Assembly: GCF_020906515.1 (NCBI RefSeq)
Contig: NC_085854.1
Coordinates: 2,170,001-2,234,000, forward strand
Length of the DNA stretch: 64,000 bases
Reading direction: 5' to 3'
Origin: Vanrija pseudolonga
Taxonomy: Eukaryota > Basidiomycota > Tremellomycetes > Trichosporonales > Trichosporonaceae
The notes beneath the pieces were generated by a model. The model saw nothing but the letters and a program-made list of their open reading frames with translations. It had not been told where the DNA came from and ran no database searches. The position numbers and the translations under genes were made by a program. Of the stretch, positions 54,054-64,000 are shown piece after piece (position 1 is the stretch's first letter; every line of letters begins with the position of its first letter).

Positions 54054-57000
54054 TCACGCCTCCTCGTCGAACCCACCCACATCTACCTCGCCCTCAACAT
54101 CAGACCCTGCCTCGCCCTCGGCGGCGCGCTTCGCCGGCACCACACCAGGCCGCGCCATCTGCCGCCGGTACATCTCCGCAAACTCCTCGCTCGTCGTCGC
54201 CTCGTCCACCCCCTTGTCGTCGCGGACGCGGATGAAGCGCGGGAAGCGGATCGACAGGCCGCGCTCGCCGCCGATAAATGTCGCGCCGGCAGGGTATACA
54301 GGCGACAACGTAATGCTGTACATTAGCACCTTGCATATGCATTTGACACTCACTCTGCCCCGCGGATCTCCCACACTTCGGACGGTGCGAACCACACGTC
54401 GGGGACTAGGCCGCCCGTCTCGACGAAGCCGAGTGGCGAGCCCTTGCTGCAAACGTCGGGCGAGCCTTCTGGAGGGTATCGCACCAATAGTGCCTTGTAG
54501 AACGCATCGCTGAAGCCTGAGATACCTGAGACGTTAGTCTGCGTCGAAGGGTCGCCACATACACTTGCACACCGCTTCGAGCGCACCAGACTCGGGGTTG
54601 CGTGCGGCGAGCAGGATGGGACTCCACCACCCTGCCTTGCGTCCGAGCCCCCACCACGCGCCGATGGGAACCAAGTCGAGCGAGTCACCCAGACCCTCGA
54701 GGTAGTCTAATGTCAGCAGGGCCACGGCTCACCACTCACCCTTCTTGACCTTGAGCCAGCCCATGCTCCGTTGGTCGGGTTCATACGTCGCTGGGAGGGG
54801 CTTCTTGCGACCTGGCTCTGCAACCTCGCCCTCAGCTTCTCCATCCGGGTCGTCATCCTCAGCGTCGATATCAATCGGCTCAGCTGTGGCCTGCTCGCCC
54901 GACTCGAGGAGCTTGACCATCAGACCCTCAGCCTTCTGCTCTACCACTTCGTCGAAGAAGGTACGCAGGTCGGCAGGGCTCTTCATGTCCACAGAGTCGA
55001 CGTTGGCAATGTGGGCAAACCGCGCCAACATTGGGTTGGACTTGTCGGCGAATGGCTCGATGAGCGTGCGGAGTAGGTGGCGGCGGTGAGAGAACGGTGC
55101 AGAGAGCAGAGGCTGTGTGGCTTAGAAATTCTGTGGACCAGATAGCCACTCACCACATCGTTCAGCAGCATCAGATCAAACGCATACACCTCAACAACCA
55201 CCTTGATGTCCTCAATCTTGACATCCTTCTTTGCCCGATTTGTGAGCTCTTGGAAGGTACGGTGCTGCCCCGAGTCCTTGTCCACCGCGACGATCTCCGC
55301 GTCGATGATGAGTGATGTGACCTTGCCAGCGTTGAGCAGCTCCTGGACTGTAGGTGTGGGGTTGGACGACCACGACGGGAAGGCCGGCCTGCCGCTTGGC
55401 AATGGCCGTGACAGAAGCGCCAAGCCCAGCGCGCACACGTCGGGATACTTCTCCGTCATGTCCTCGAGGTGGCGGCTGAACAAGCGGACCCACACCATCC
55501 CGCCATCGCCCTCGACCCAGCGCCCGCCGTCGTCGTCCCCCTGCGGGCCGTCGGCGCGGATATGCATCTGCAGCCTCTGCCCGTCGAGCTTAGCCTCAGC
55601 AGCGAAGGGAAGGCTCCCGAGGCGCGTGTACACTTCGTCAATGGAGCGCGTGATGCTGCCCAGCATCGGCGAGAGTGGCACACCCACCGCGACGGGCACG
55701 CGCTGCTCCAGGCCGTCGAGGCCAGGCTCGATTCCCTTCACCAGGTCATCGTAGTTTGGGTGGCGGACGTACACCCTCCGAACCAGGCGGACCGCCTCTG
55801 CGCAGCGAGCTTCGATCCGCTCGCGTACCGGATCTGGAGGCTTCTTGCCCTTCTCGGGTAGTGGCAGAATGCCTTCAAAGTCCTCCGGCGTCATCTCGTG
55901 TAATGCTGCTGCGCGTGCAAATGCCGTGAGCAACGTCAACCGCACTGCGCCGATCTGAGGTGTCAGAGGGATGACAAAGACATCAACGACATCCCACTCA
56001 CCCTTAAGTTCCCGATAAGCGTGCGCACAAGAAACCGTACTTCCTCCCCGCGGGCCTGCACCATGAGCCGTCTCACGACGTCACCCTTGAGCTTTCCACT
56101 CTGTTGCCCCCTGAGCTTCGCGAGGCCCGTGACGCGATCATACACGTCTCGGACTGAGAGCGGGGCGGGCGCGACCAGCGTGCGGAGATTCGACTTGGCC
56201 TCGAACGCCACATCTCCGGGGTCGCCGTGCTTCTCCCACAAGCGCTTGAGGTCGCGCGGCTGCAGCCCAGACACCTCCTTGATCGCCTTGGAGAGGACCA
56301 TAAACCCGACGCCGAGCTCGAAGGGGACGTATGCAGGGCGCAGGTGGTTCGAGAGGAGGTACAGCGCGGCCAGGAGGTCCTGCGGGCAGCGCGCGACGAG
56401 GAGGTGGAGGAAGCTGGCGTCTGTCAGTGTGGCGCTGAGAAGTCGGACTTACTTGGTGAGCACGCGCACGATGAGCAGGCGTGACCGCGTGCGAGACACC
56501 TGCACGTACGCGCCCACGAGGATACTGTACGGCAGCCGACCCCCAGGCCACTTGGACACGTCGACGGCTTCCGGGCGGAAGAGGAGCGAGTCGGTGTCAA
56601 AGTCGATGGGGTCGACGGGCTCGGCGCGCGCCGAGCTGATCTTGGTCGGGCGCGAGGGGCCGGCTTCGGCGTTGGGCTTGGGTTCAGGAGTAGGATGTGT
56701 CTCGGCCTTGGGTTCCCTCTTGGCGAACAGCGCAGCGACGGGCTTCTTCTTCACGGCTGCGGCCTCGTCGCTCGCCTTGCCCTTGCCGTTGCCATTGGGT
56801 GCCTGATCGCTCGCCCACTCCGCTGCGAGCTTGCGCGCGAGCACTTCGTCACTGTCGACCTGTTTTCCCACGTCCACCGCATCGATCGGCACCACATCGT
56901 CGTCGGAGTCGGCGATGCTGACCACGCTCGGCTCGCGTTTCGCGCGAACGGCAGTGGCGGCCGGCTTGGCCTTGCCTGGTGGACTGAAGAACGAGGCGAT

Positions 57001-57072
57001 CGACGTCTGTGCCGGCTTTGCCTTTTTCGCCTTTGACGGTGTCGACGGTGCCGCCGGTCTCTTCGGCGGCAT
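54054..57072 (-). CDS. CDC9: DNA ligase I (replicative, ATP-dependent)
   Basis: Exons 56453-57072, 56002-56413, 55154-55954, 54740-55112, 54563-54706, 54354-54525 and 54054-54315 give 927 aa. The N-terminus carries a PCNA-binding PIP box QTSIASFF (residues 22-29) in a basic context, then a disordered region. The DNA-binding domain includes RSRLLIVRVLTNFLHLLVARCPQDLL. The nucleotidyltransferase active site AEAKLDGQR places the catalytic Lys at about residue 466; SLIIDAEIVA, EGLMVKLL and SMGWLKVKKDY are later motifs. The OB domain ends with RFPRFIRVRDDK. It seals Okazaki fragments and repair nicks. One intron is just 33 nt (54707-54739). It is divergent from SLD2. Confidence 0.96.
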
Positions 57073-57285
57073 CGTGGTGGCGATGGGAGCGATAAGAGCA
57101 GTGTGCAACAGCAGCCAGAGACATCTGTTGACATGTCGAGCAACATGTCTTGGCCCAGTCATCCGACGTCATCTCACCACGTGGCCTTACGTGATACACT
57201 TGGCCTCGCGTTTCATTGTCACGACGCGTTTATTGACCGTCCTTGTTGACTTTTGACCACATTCCACATCACGCACGCACGCAGC
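57073..57285. promoter_or_regulatory. Shared CDC9/SLD2 promoter with two CGCGTTT elements
   Basis: 213 bp between the start codons of two replication genes. CGCGTTT occurs at 57207-57213 and 57225-57231. The second is part of ACGCGT (57224-57229), the MluI cell-cycle box bound by MBF-type factors (Mbp1/Swi6) at the G1/S transition. Both copies are in the same orientation, 18 bp apart. Function is inferred from known MCB biology. Confidence 0.6.
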
Positions 57286-59090
57286 ATGTCGTCGCAGGCG
57301 ACAGAGCTAGCGAAAGTCAAGGCCGCAGTCAAGACATGGGAGAAGGCGTTCCGCGCGGCGCACGGGCGCGCGCCGACCAAGGACGACATCAGGGCGGACA
57401 CGGGGGACATTGGTGAGTGGGCTCGCTTTCGGCGCCGCGCTGACAGGCAGAGCAGCAGTACGCGCAGTACCGGCGGCTAGTGAAGGCCGGGGTGTCTGCA
57501 TCGTCGGCATCACAGAACGGCAGCAAGTCCAACACCGCCAGCCTCGAGCCAGCAACGCCAACGCGAGCCAGGTCACGGAGCAAGCCGCAGCCCCAGCCGG
57601 CGGCCCAGGCGACCGAGGCAGATGCCAATGCCGACGCTGGCCCGTCGCGCGCCAAGCGTCCCGCCGACGCGCTGTCCACTCCGTCACGGGGCGCGAGCAC
57701 GCCGAAGCGTGCCAAGGCCGATGGCAACCCTTTCGCAGGCACGCCGAGCCGCACGCCGAGCCGGAGCCAGCGCGCAGGCTACTCTGTCGTCGACCCGAAC
57801 CCGTTCTCCGCGAGCCCGAAGAAGCCGAACGGCCTCTTCCCCAGCCTGAGCCGCCAGTCGGCGGACACGGCGTCGCCGTTCATCGCGCACGACTCGCCCT
57901 TCATCCACGCCAACACGCCGCGCAAGCTGCGCGAGGTACTGGAAGCGAATTCGCTGCGCAAGTCGCGCGAGCGCGCAGAGATCACGCCGCGGACAAAGGC
58001 GCGCAAGCGGCTCGCGGGGGAGCATGTCGACGACACGCCGTTCAGGGTGCGCAAGCGGCGTGGTGAGCGCGCCGCCGCCGAGTCAAGCTCGAGCGTGCAC
58101 GCGGTGTCGGATCCTGCCTCGGCGCACGACGAGGAGGAAGACGTCGACGATGACGACGACGAGGGGCTTGGCGAGACGCCTGTCGCGCCTGGTGCGGCGG
58201 CATTCTCGCTTGGCCTGAGCGCGACGCGGAACGGCGTGGCGGATGACCACCCGGTCGTCGAGCAGCCGTCCAGGACAAACCTGTACGCGCTGTTCCAGAA
58301 GGCGAAGCAGGACAAGCCGGAGGCGGCGGTGGCAGCGAGCAAGAAGACCAAAGCGCAGAAGGGCAAGGCGCCGGCCAAGGCCAACGCGAACGGGAGTGCG
58401 GGGCGCGCGGCGCGCGCAGCAGCCATCCTCGGCGCGCCGACGACAAGTGTGGATGACGACGACGAGATGGACGGCGAGCAGGGCCTCGGCGAGCCGAGCA
58501 CCCCGCCGGCTCCCGCCCTCCCCGCCAAGTCGCCTGCGCGCACCCCGCGCCGCGCGCACGTCGTCACCCTCTCCGATGACGAGGTCGACGAGTGGGACCC
58601 CGAGGGGGAGACGCGCAAGCTTGCGGTACGCGTGACGGGGACGCGGAGGCGCGCGGTGCGCGTTGCGCCGCGGGCTGGGATTGCGAGCGACGACGAGGGG
58701 GCTGGGGTGGGCGAGGGGGAGGAGGAGGAGGTGCCCGCCGAGGTTGACGACGAGGAAGACGACACGGACCCGCCGTCAGAAGCCGAAGCCGCACCCCAGG
58801 ACATGCTCTCCCTCCTCTCGCTCCGCTCGCCTGCCGGCCGCAAAGGCGAACGCCTCGCCGACCTGCGCGTACGCGCGCTCCTCGACCCCACGTCTGCGGC
58901 CGCTGTGCTCCTCCGCGCCCAGCGCAAGGGCCAGGAGGTGTTCGGTGCCGGGGAGGACGTTGGGGTCGGCGGTGGCTGGCGCGGCGAGGGCAGCGACGTC
59001 GAGGTCGAGGAGGAGGCCATCGACGGCGACGACGACTGGGAGAGCGACCCCGAGGGCTGGAAGGCCGAGGTCGTCGAGGAGGAGTGGTAG
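57286..59090 (+). CDS. SLD2: DNA replication regulator Sld2 (RecQL4-N-like)
   Basis: Exons 57286-57412 and 57451-59090 give 588 aa. The N-terminal Sld2 signature is VKTWEKAFRAAHGRAPTKDDIRAD, joined by splicing of a 38-nt intron to IEQQYAQYRRLVKAG. A basic, Ser/Pro-rich region with many SP/TP sites (for example TPSRTPSRS, NPFSASPKKPNGLFPSLSR) fits a CDK-controlled protein; phospho-Sld2 binds Dpb11 at origin firing in yeast. Acidic tracts dominate the C-terminus. Only the N-terminal ~60 residues and short SP/TP blocks are conserved across fungi, so the assignment rests on these. It is divergent from CDC9. Confidence 0.85.
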
Positions 59091-59372
59091 GCGCGCGCCG
59101 CAGCATTAGTTCTTGTACACCACTTGCATCAATCACGCCTGCACCTGCGCCAGTTGTTGATTCACGACTGCATTGATTTCTGATGTTATAACACTATTTG
59201 ATGAGGCAGGGTTGAGCTCTGCACGATGCACAAATGACAAGGGGTATGTGTTGAACGAACACTGGGTATTCCGATGATTAAAATGCCGACTCTACACGGC
59301 GGCGAGGAGCTCTTCCTCGCTCGCCAGGCCACGGGGGGAAATGAAACCGAAAAAAAGACGCATGTACCACGC

Positions 59373-60114
59373 TTAAGCGTAGTCGTCGACCGAACCACAC
59401 TCGCAGATGAGGTTGAGGTCACCGGCGGCGTCGTCGACACGGCCGACAGTGGGCCAGAACTTGGACGCCTTGAGCGAGGCGACGGGGAAGGCGGCCTTCT
59501 CACGCGAGTAGGGCTTGTTCCACTCGCCGGCGGTGATGACCGAGAGCGGGTGGGGAGCGTTCTTGAAGACGTTGTCCTCCTTGGACTGCTTGCCGGCAAC
59601 AATCTCGTCGGCCTCCTTGCGGATCTCGATGAGGGCGTTGATGAAGCGGTCGAGCTCGTGCTTGGGCTCCGACTCGGTGGGCTCAATGAGCCAGCAAGTC
59701 GAGATGGGCCACTGAGCGGTAGGGGGGTGGAACGAGTAGTCCTGGAGACGCTTGGAGAAGTCGGGGACGCGGAGGCCGGCAGTCTTCTCAAACTCGGCAA
59801 GGTCAATCAGGAGCTCGTGGGCAACACGGCCGTTCTTGTTGTGGAAACGGATGTTGTAGTAGGGGCGGAGACGCTCAGCAATGTAGTTGGCGTTGAGGAG
59901 CGCAATCTTGGACGAGTCGGTGAGACCGACACCGCCGAGCATCTTGATGTAAGCCCACGAGATGAGGTTGATCGAGGCCGAGCCGAAGGGAGCGGCCGAG
60001 ACGGCCGTAACGGCCTTCTCACCACCAGTCTTGACGAGAGGGTGGCCGGGGAGGAAGGGAGCGAGGTGCTTCTTGACCGAGATGGGGCCAACACCGGGTC
60101 CACCGCCACCGTGG

Positions 60115-60146
<32 letters not shown>

Positions 60147-62558
60147 CGAGACGTCACCACCAACGTGGCCGGGCGAGGTGAGACCGATGAGGGCGTTGCA
60201 GTTGGCGCCGTCAACGTAGACCTGGCCACCGTTGTCGTGGACAATCTTGTTGGCCTCCTCGATGCCCTCCTCGAAGACACCGAAAGTCGAGGGGTAGGTG
60301 ACCATGAAGGCGGCAAGGTTGTCCTTGTGCTTCTCGGCCTTGGCCTTGAGGTCGGCAAGGTCGAGCGAGCCGTCGTCGAGGGCCTTGACGGGGACGACCT
60401 TGTAGCCGATCATGGCAGCCGAGGCGGGGTTGGTGCCGTGGGCCGAGAGGGGGATGAGACAGACGTCACGGTGGCCCTGGCCGTTGGACTCGTGGTAGGC
60501 CTGGATGACCTTGAGACCGGCGTACTCGCCCGAGGCACCCGAGTTGGGCTGAACCGAGGTGGCGTCGTAGCCAGTGACGAGCGAAAGGTCACGCTCAAGC
60601 TCGTTGAGCATGGTGGCGTAACCCTCGGCCTGGTCGACGGGGGCGAAGGGGTGGACGCCGCCAAACTCCTTCCACGACAGAGGGACCATCGAGCTGGTCG
60701 AGTTGAGCTTCATGGTGCACGAGCCGAGAGGGATCATGCCGTGGACGAGCGAGTAGTCCTTCTGCTGGAGGTGCATCATGTAGCGGAGCATGTCCGACTC
60801 GGAGTGGTGCTTGTTGAAGACGGGCTGGGTGAGGAAGGGGGTGGTACGGGCGAGGTTGCCGGCAATGGGGAGGGTCGAGGCGGCCTCGGCGTTGAGCGAG
60901 AGGCCGCGCGAGAGCTCGTCGAGGACGGCAGGCTCAATCTCGGCCTGGCCCTTGACGCGGTAGAAGACGTTGGCAATGTCGGTAAGGTCGAGAGGGCCAA
61001 CCGACTCGTCGAGGGTGATACCAATCGTCTTGTCGTCAATGTGACGGAAGTTGATGCCCGCGGCGACCGAGGCCTTGTGGACATCGGCAGCAGTGACACC
61101 AGCGGTCGAGACGTCAATCGTGAGGGTGTCGAAGAAGGTCTTGTTCACGGTGGTGAAACCGAGCTTGCCAAGAGCCTCAGAGAGGACGCGGGTGAGGCCG
61201 TGGACCTTGCCGGCAATCTTGCGGAGGCCCTCGGGGCCGTGGTACACGGCGTACATGGCAGCCATGTTGGCGAGGAGAGCCTGAGCCGTGCAGACGTTCG
61301 AGGTGGCCTTCTCACGACGAATGTGCTGCTCACGGGTCTGGAGGGCAAGACGGTAGGCGGGGGCACCGCTCGTGTCCTTGGAGAGACCGACGATACGGCC
61401 GGGCATCTTGCGCTTGAGCTCGTCCGAGACGGCGAAGAAGGCGGCGTGGGGGCCACCGTAGCCGAGAGGAACACCAAAGCGCTGCGAGTTGCCGAGAACA
61501 ATGTCGGCACCCCACTCTCCCGGAGGCTTGAGCATGGTAAGGGCGAGGAGGTCGGAAGCGACGACGACCTTGGCGTCGAGGCCCTTCACCTTCTGGGCGA
61601 CACCAGACCAGTCGACAATCTCACCGTTGACGTCGGGGTACTGAACAAGGGTGCCGATGAGCTTGTCACCGAGCTTGTCAACCTCGGCAGCGAAGCCCTC
61701 GTTGCTCTCGGCAATCTTGAGGTCGACGCCAAAGCCAGTGGCACGTGTGCCGAGGACGGCAATGGTCTGGGGCGCAACGGTAGGCGAGACGAGGAAGACG
61801 TTCTTGCCCTTGGAGAACTTGTTCTTGGGGACACCAGCGACGCACATGGCCATGGCCTCGGCGGCGGCGGTGGCCTCGTCAAGGAGCGAGGCGTTGGCGA
61901 TGGGGAGACCAGTGAGCTGGATAGCCACAGTCTGGAAGTTGATGAGCGACTCGAGACGGCCCTGCGACTGCTCGGGCGAGTAGGGGGTGTAGGCGGTGTA
62001 CCATCCTGGGTTCTCGAAGACGTTGCGCTGGACAACGGGGGGGACGATGGCGTTGTGGTAGCTGGGTAATGTTAGCAGTGCTCTCTCGTTCTCGTGCCCC
62101 CGATACCGCCGCCACACCGCCACAACTCACCCCATGCCAATGTAGCTCTTGAGCGGCTTGTTCAGGCCGGCAATCTCCTCGACGCGGCGTCTGAGCTCGA
62201 GCTCAGAGTATGGCTCAATGTCGGTCGAGTCAAACTCCTTTGTGCGGACGCCCTGGGGGATGGTGGACGCGACAAAGTCGTCGAGCGTCTTGTATCCGAG
62301 CGTGGCGAGCATGTCCTCGACATCGCGCTCGCGGGGGCCGACGTGGCGCGGCGTGAACGTGTCGAGCGGGGTGAAGATTGAGCTCGTCGAGGGCGAGTAC
62401 GACTTGGACGGCGGGTTGGGGTGGGGCTGGGTCGCCGTCGTCGAGTGGCCGACTGGGCGCGTGGGGTGGGGGTTGGCGCGGACCGCCGAGATGTGGAACG
62501 CGCGCGTGCGGAGCGCTGGTGCACGGAGCGCGCGGCGGGACAGGATGGCGAGGGACAT
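59373..62558 (-). CDS. GCV2: Glycine decarboxylase, P protein of the glycine cleavage system
   Basis: Exons 62131-62558 and 59373-62061 give 1038 aa. The N-terminus is a mitochondrial presequence (MSLAILSRRALRAPALRTRAFHIS in part). P-protein blocks follow: FTPRHVGPRERDVEDMLATLGY, SYIGMGYHNAIVPPVVQRN, NPGWYTAYTPYSPEQSQGRLESL, and the PLP site [23 protein letters not shown] with its Lys. The C-terminal part has FHPPTAQWPISTCWLIEPTESE. It decarboxylates glycine with the H protein in the mitochondrial matrix, feeding one-carbon units to THF. The 69-nt intron splits a Gly codon. Extreme codon bias leaves a 931-aa open frame on the opposite strand (59274-62069), which I reject as a gene. Confidence 0.96.
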
Positions 62559-64000
62559 GAGGGGTGGGGGATGGGAGGACTAAGAAGAAGAAGAAGATTT
62601 GGAGCTGGAGCTCGCTACGACTACTGCTGTCGCGGCTATGGGTGGGGCCGGGAAAGAGGGGCGTAGTAGTAGTAGTGTGGCACAGACGCGCTGCTGTGAT
62701 AGCGATAGCGATGAGAGCTAGCTAGCTGCTTTTGTTGTGACGACGACGACTGCAAGAGCACGTCTCGGAGTGGTGAGTAATGGTCAGTGGATGGAGAGGA
62801 GTGAGGAGGAGAAAAGAGATGCTGGGGGGGTTATCTTGTGCAGTGAGTGGCCCGGGTGGTTGCCTCGATGGTCGCCCGCCGCCCACGACGATAGGCTGGT
62901 GACGTTGTTTTCCAACAACTCGTATTTTCCAAGGATGCCGGTCGCCCTCCACCTTCCTTGGAAATTCAGACCGCGACGCGCCACGCCTAGCCCCGCGCCA
63001 GCCACGCCAACTGGTCATACTCCAAATCTCTGGCTCCGCCCAGCCCCGCCCAGCCGACTTTTCCAACAACGGTACAATGCTGCTTCAATGCCGGGTACCC
63101 CGCTAATCGTTAATCCAGCGACCAGCGAGACCCAGAATACCGCTGTCGCGCGACCACGGCGCTGGGCGCTGGCAGTGCATGCTGAGGCGACGACGATGCA
63201 TAGCTCCTCGCTACCGCCGAGCCTCGCTTCACTGGGTTGCTCGCGTCGGCCTGCATGCAATCCCACGCTCCAGCCCCGCTCGCCCGAATATCTCCACATT
63301 GACAACAACGCGTCACGAGGCCTTATCACCCGATCGCATCGTTGTTGCTCCCGCTGCCACTGCTATTGACCACGACGCACGCACTGCCCATTGTGGCTGG
63401 CGCTCCCATCCTCCCACCTTCCCCGGGTACCGTGGGCGTCGAGTCCGCGTGTGCATGTGCATATATGGGTGGCCAAGTCGACTGATGTGCACTGGACCGC
63501 GCCGCCTAGAGACGTCGCGCGCATGGCCGGCGCTAGAAGCACACCACGGCCCGGCTTACACAATTGGCGGGAGACTGACCGGGCTACCTCTCCCGCCGCC
63601 GCCATTGACGCGGACGCGGACGCGTTTGGTCTCAACTGTAATCCACAGTGCTAGCCGTGCTCTCCGCGCTCTCCGCCGCCACCGCCACGCCGCCCGGAGC
63701 ATGCACGCCGCGCCGTGCCGTATTGGAACTACGGTACTGTTTCTTGGAATTTCCTAGTTACCCTGGTTGCTGTCAATACAAACAATTTCCATAACAGCTT
63801 TCCAACGACCGGTTCATGGCGTTTGTGTTGGCTTCCAGGCACCAGGCACGTGGAAATGACGCCTGGGTGCAGAGAGTGATGGGATTGATGACTGAAGCAC
63901 TGGGAGGTGTTATCCAACACACTTTGTGCAGCGTAACGATGCATGCAGCAGACATACGCTCCAGCATGTACTAGATTATGCATGTGACGGCGGCTACTCC
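62559..64000. other. Gene-free end of the window
   Basis: 1.44 kb. It includes the GCV2 promoter and short inverted repeats: GTTGTT/AACAAC at 62904-62909 and 62914-62919, and TTTCCAAGG/CCTTGGAAA at 62926-62934 and 62956-62964. The word TTTTCCAACAAC occurs twice about 150 bp apart. Open frames are short, overlap on both strands and lack family resemblance. Confidence 0.55.

Noticed and set aside
59274-62069. 931-aa open frame antisense to GCV2
   Set aside because: The sense strand encodes a full P protein with all family motifs. The antisense frame reflects extreme codon bias that removes TTA, CTA and TCA codons; its product is low-complexity Val/Leu/Glu/Gly-rich with no domain.
62880-63000. 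Short inverted repeats as a possible transposon end
   Set aside because: Arms are only 6-9 bp, no target-site duplication or coding remnant is seen.
1-64000. Secondary-metabolite, defence or other multi-gene cluster
   Set aside because: Neighbouring genes have unrelated housekeeping roles on mixed strands; no backbone enzyme, transporter set or repeated regulatory motif links them beyond the CDC9-SLD2 pair.

Overview
The window looks like a GC-rich nuclear contig from a basidiomycete yeast, most likely a tremellomycete (Trichosporonales-like). The evidence is gene density, many short GT-AG introns (about 33-60 nt) with CTRAC-like branch points, a tRNA-Ser with a short intron, and single-copy fungal housekeeping genes with basidiomycete-type extensions. 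The genus is inference. All exon structures were read by eye from splice signals, phase and family knowledge; no search was run.

Layout. 0-10 kb: a gene-free stretch, then a Ca2+-regulated mitochondrial carrier (SAL1) convergent with a Topors-like RING E3 ligase, a tRNA-Ser(AGA), a small orphan gene, an alpha/beta hydrolase and histone acetyltransferase HAT1. 10-21 kb: SAD1/USP39, a flavin amine oxidase, RPS20 divergent from TRM112, PFS2, and cap methyltransferase ABD1. 21-32 kb: a 2.5-kb gene-free pyrimidine-rich stretch, ADA2, EMC5, a bZIP factor, an isolated Copia gag-like frame and sphingolipid phospholipase C ISC1. 33-45 kb: an Ivy1-like protein, dolichyldiphosphatase CAX4, a TMEM184/DUF300 membrane protein, RNA helicase SPB4, V-ATPase subunit E (VMA4) and sterol reductase ERG4. 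45-64 kb: a mitochondrial-type DUF2358-like protein, a multi-pass membrane protein, a formamidase, a tail-anchored thioredoxin, DPH7, DNA ligase I (CDC9) divergent from SLD2, glycine decarboxylase GCV2, and a gene-free end.

Most genes are unrelated housekeeping functions, arranged as divergent or convergent pairs. One pairing makes functional sense: CDC9 and SLD2, both DNA replication genes, share a 213-bp promoter with two CGCGTTT (MCB-type) elements. The most novel-looking item is a candidate box C/D snoRNA inside the unusually long second intron of TRM112. It has a perfect terminal stem, a D box, and an 11-nt antisense element matching the conserved 18S rRNA segment GGUGGUGCAUG, which predicts the Um site served by SNORD33/snR55-type guides. 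So an rRNA 2'-O-methylation guide would sit inside the gene for the shared activator of rRNA/tRNA methyltransferases.

Other unusual features are exon structures: a 6-nt microexon that restores the bZIP register, 12- and 24-nt microexons in ADA2, a final VMA4 exon carrying only the stop codon, introns down to 33 nt, and at least five stop-free introns of length 3n that an annotation would easily read through. I found no CRISPR, rDNA, prokaryote-type operon or clear multi-gene defence or metabolic cluster.
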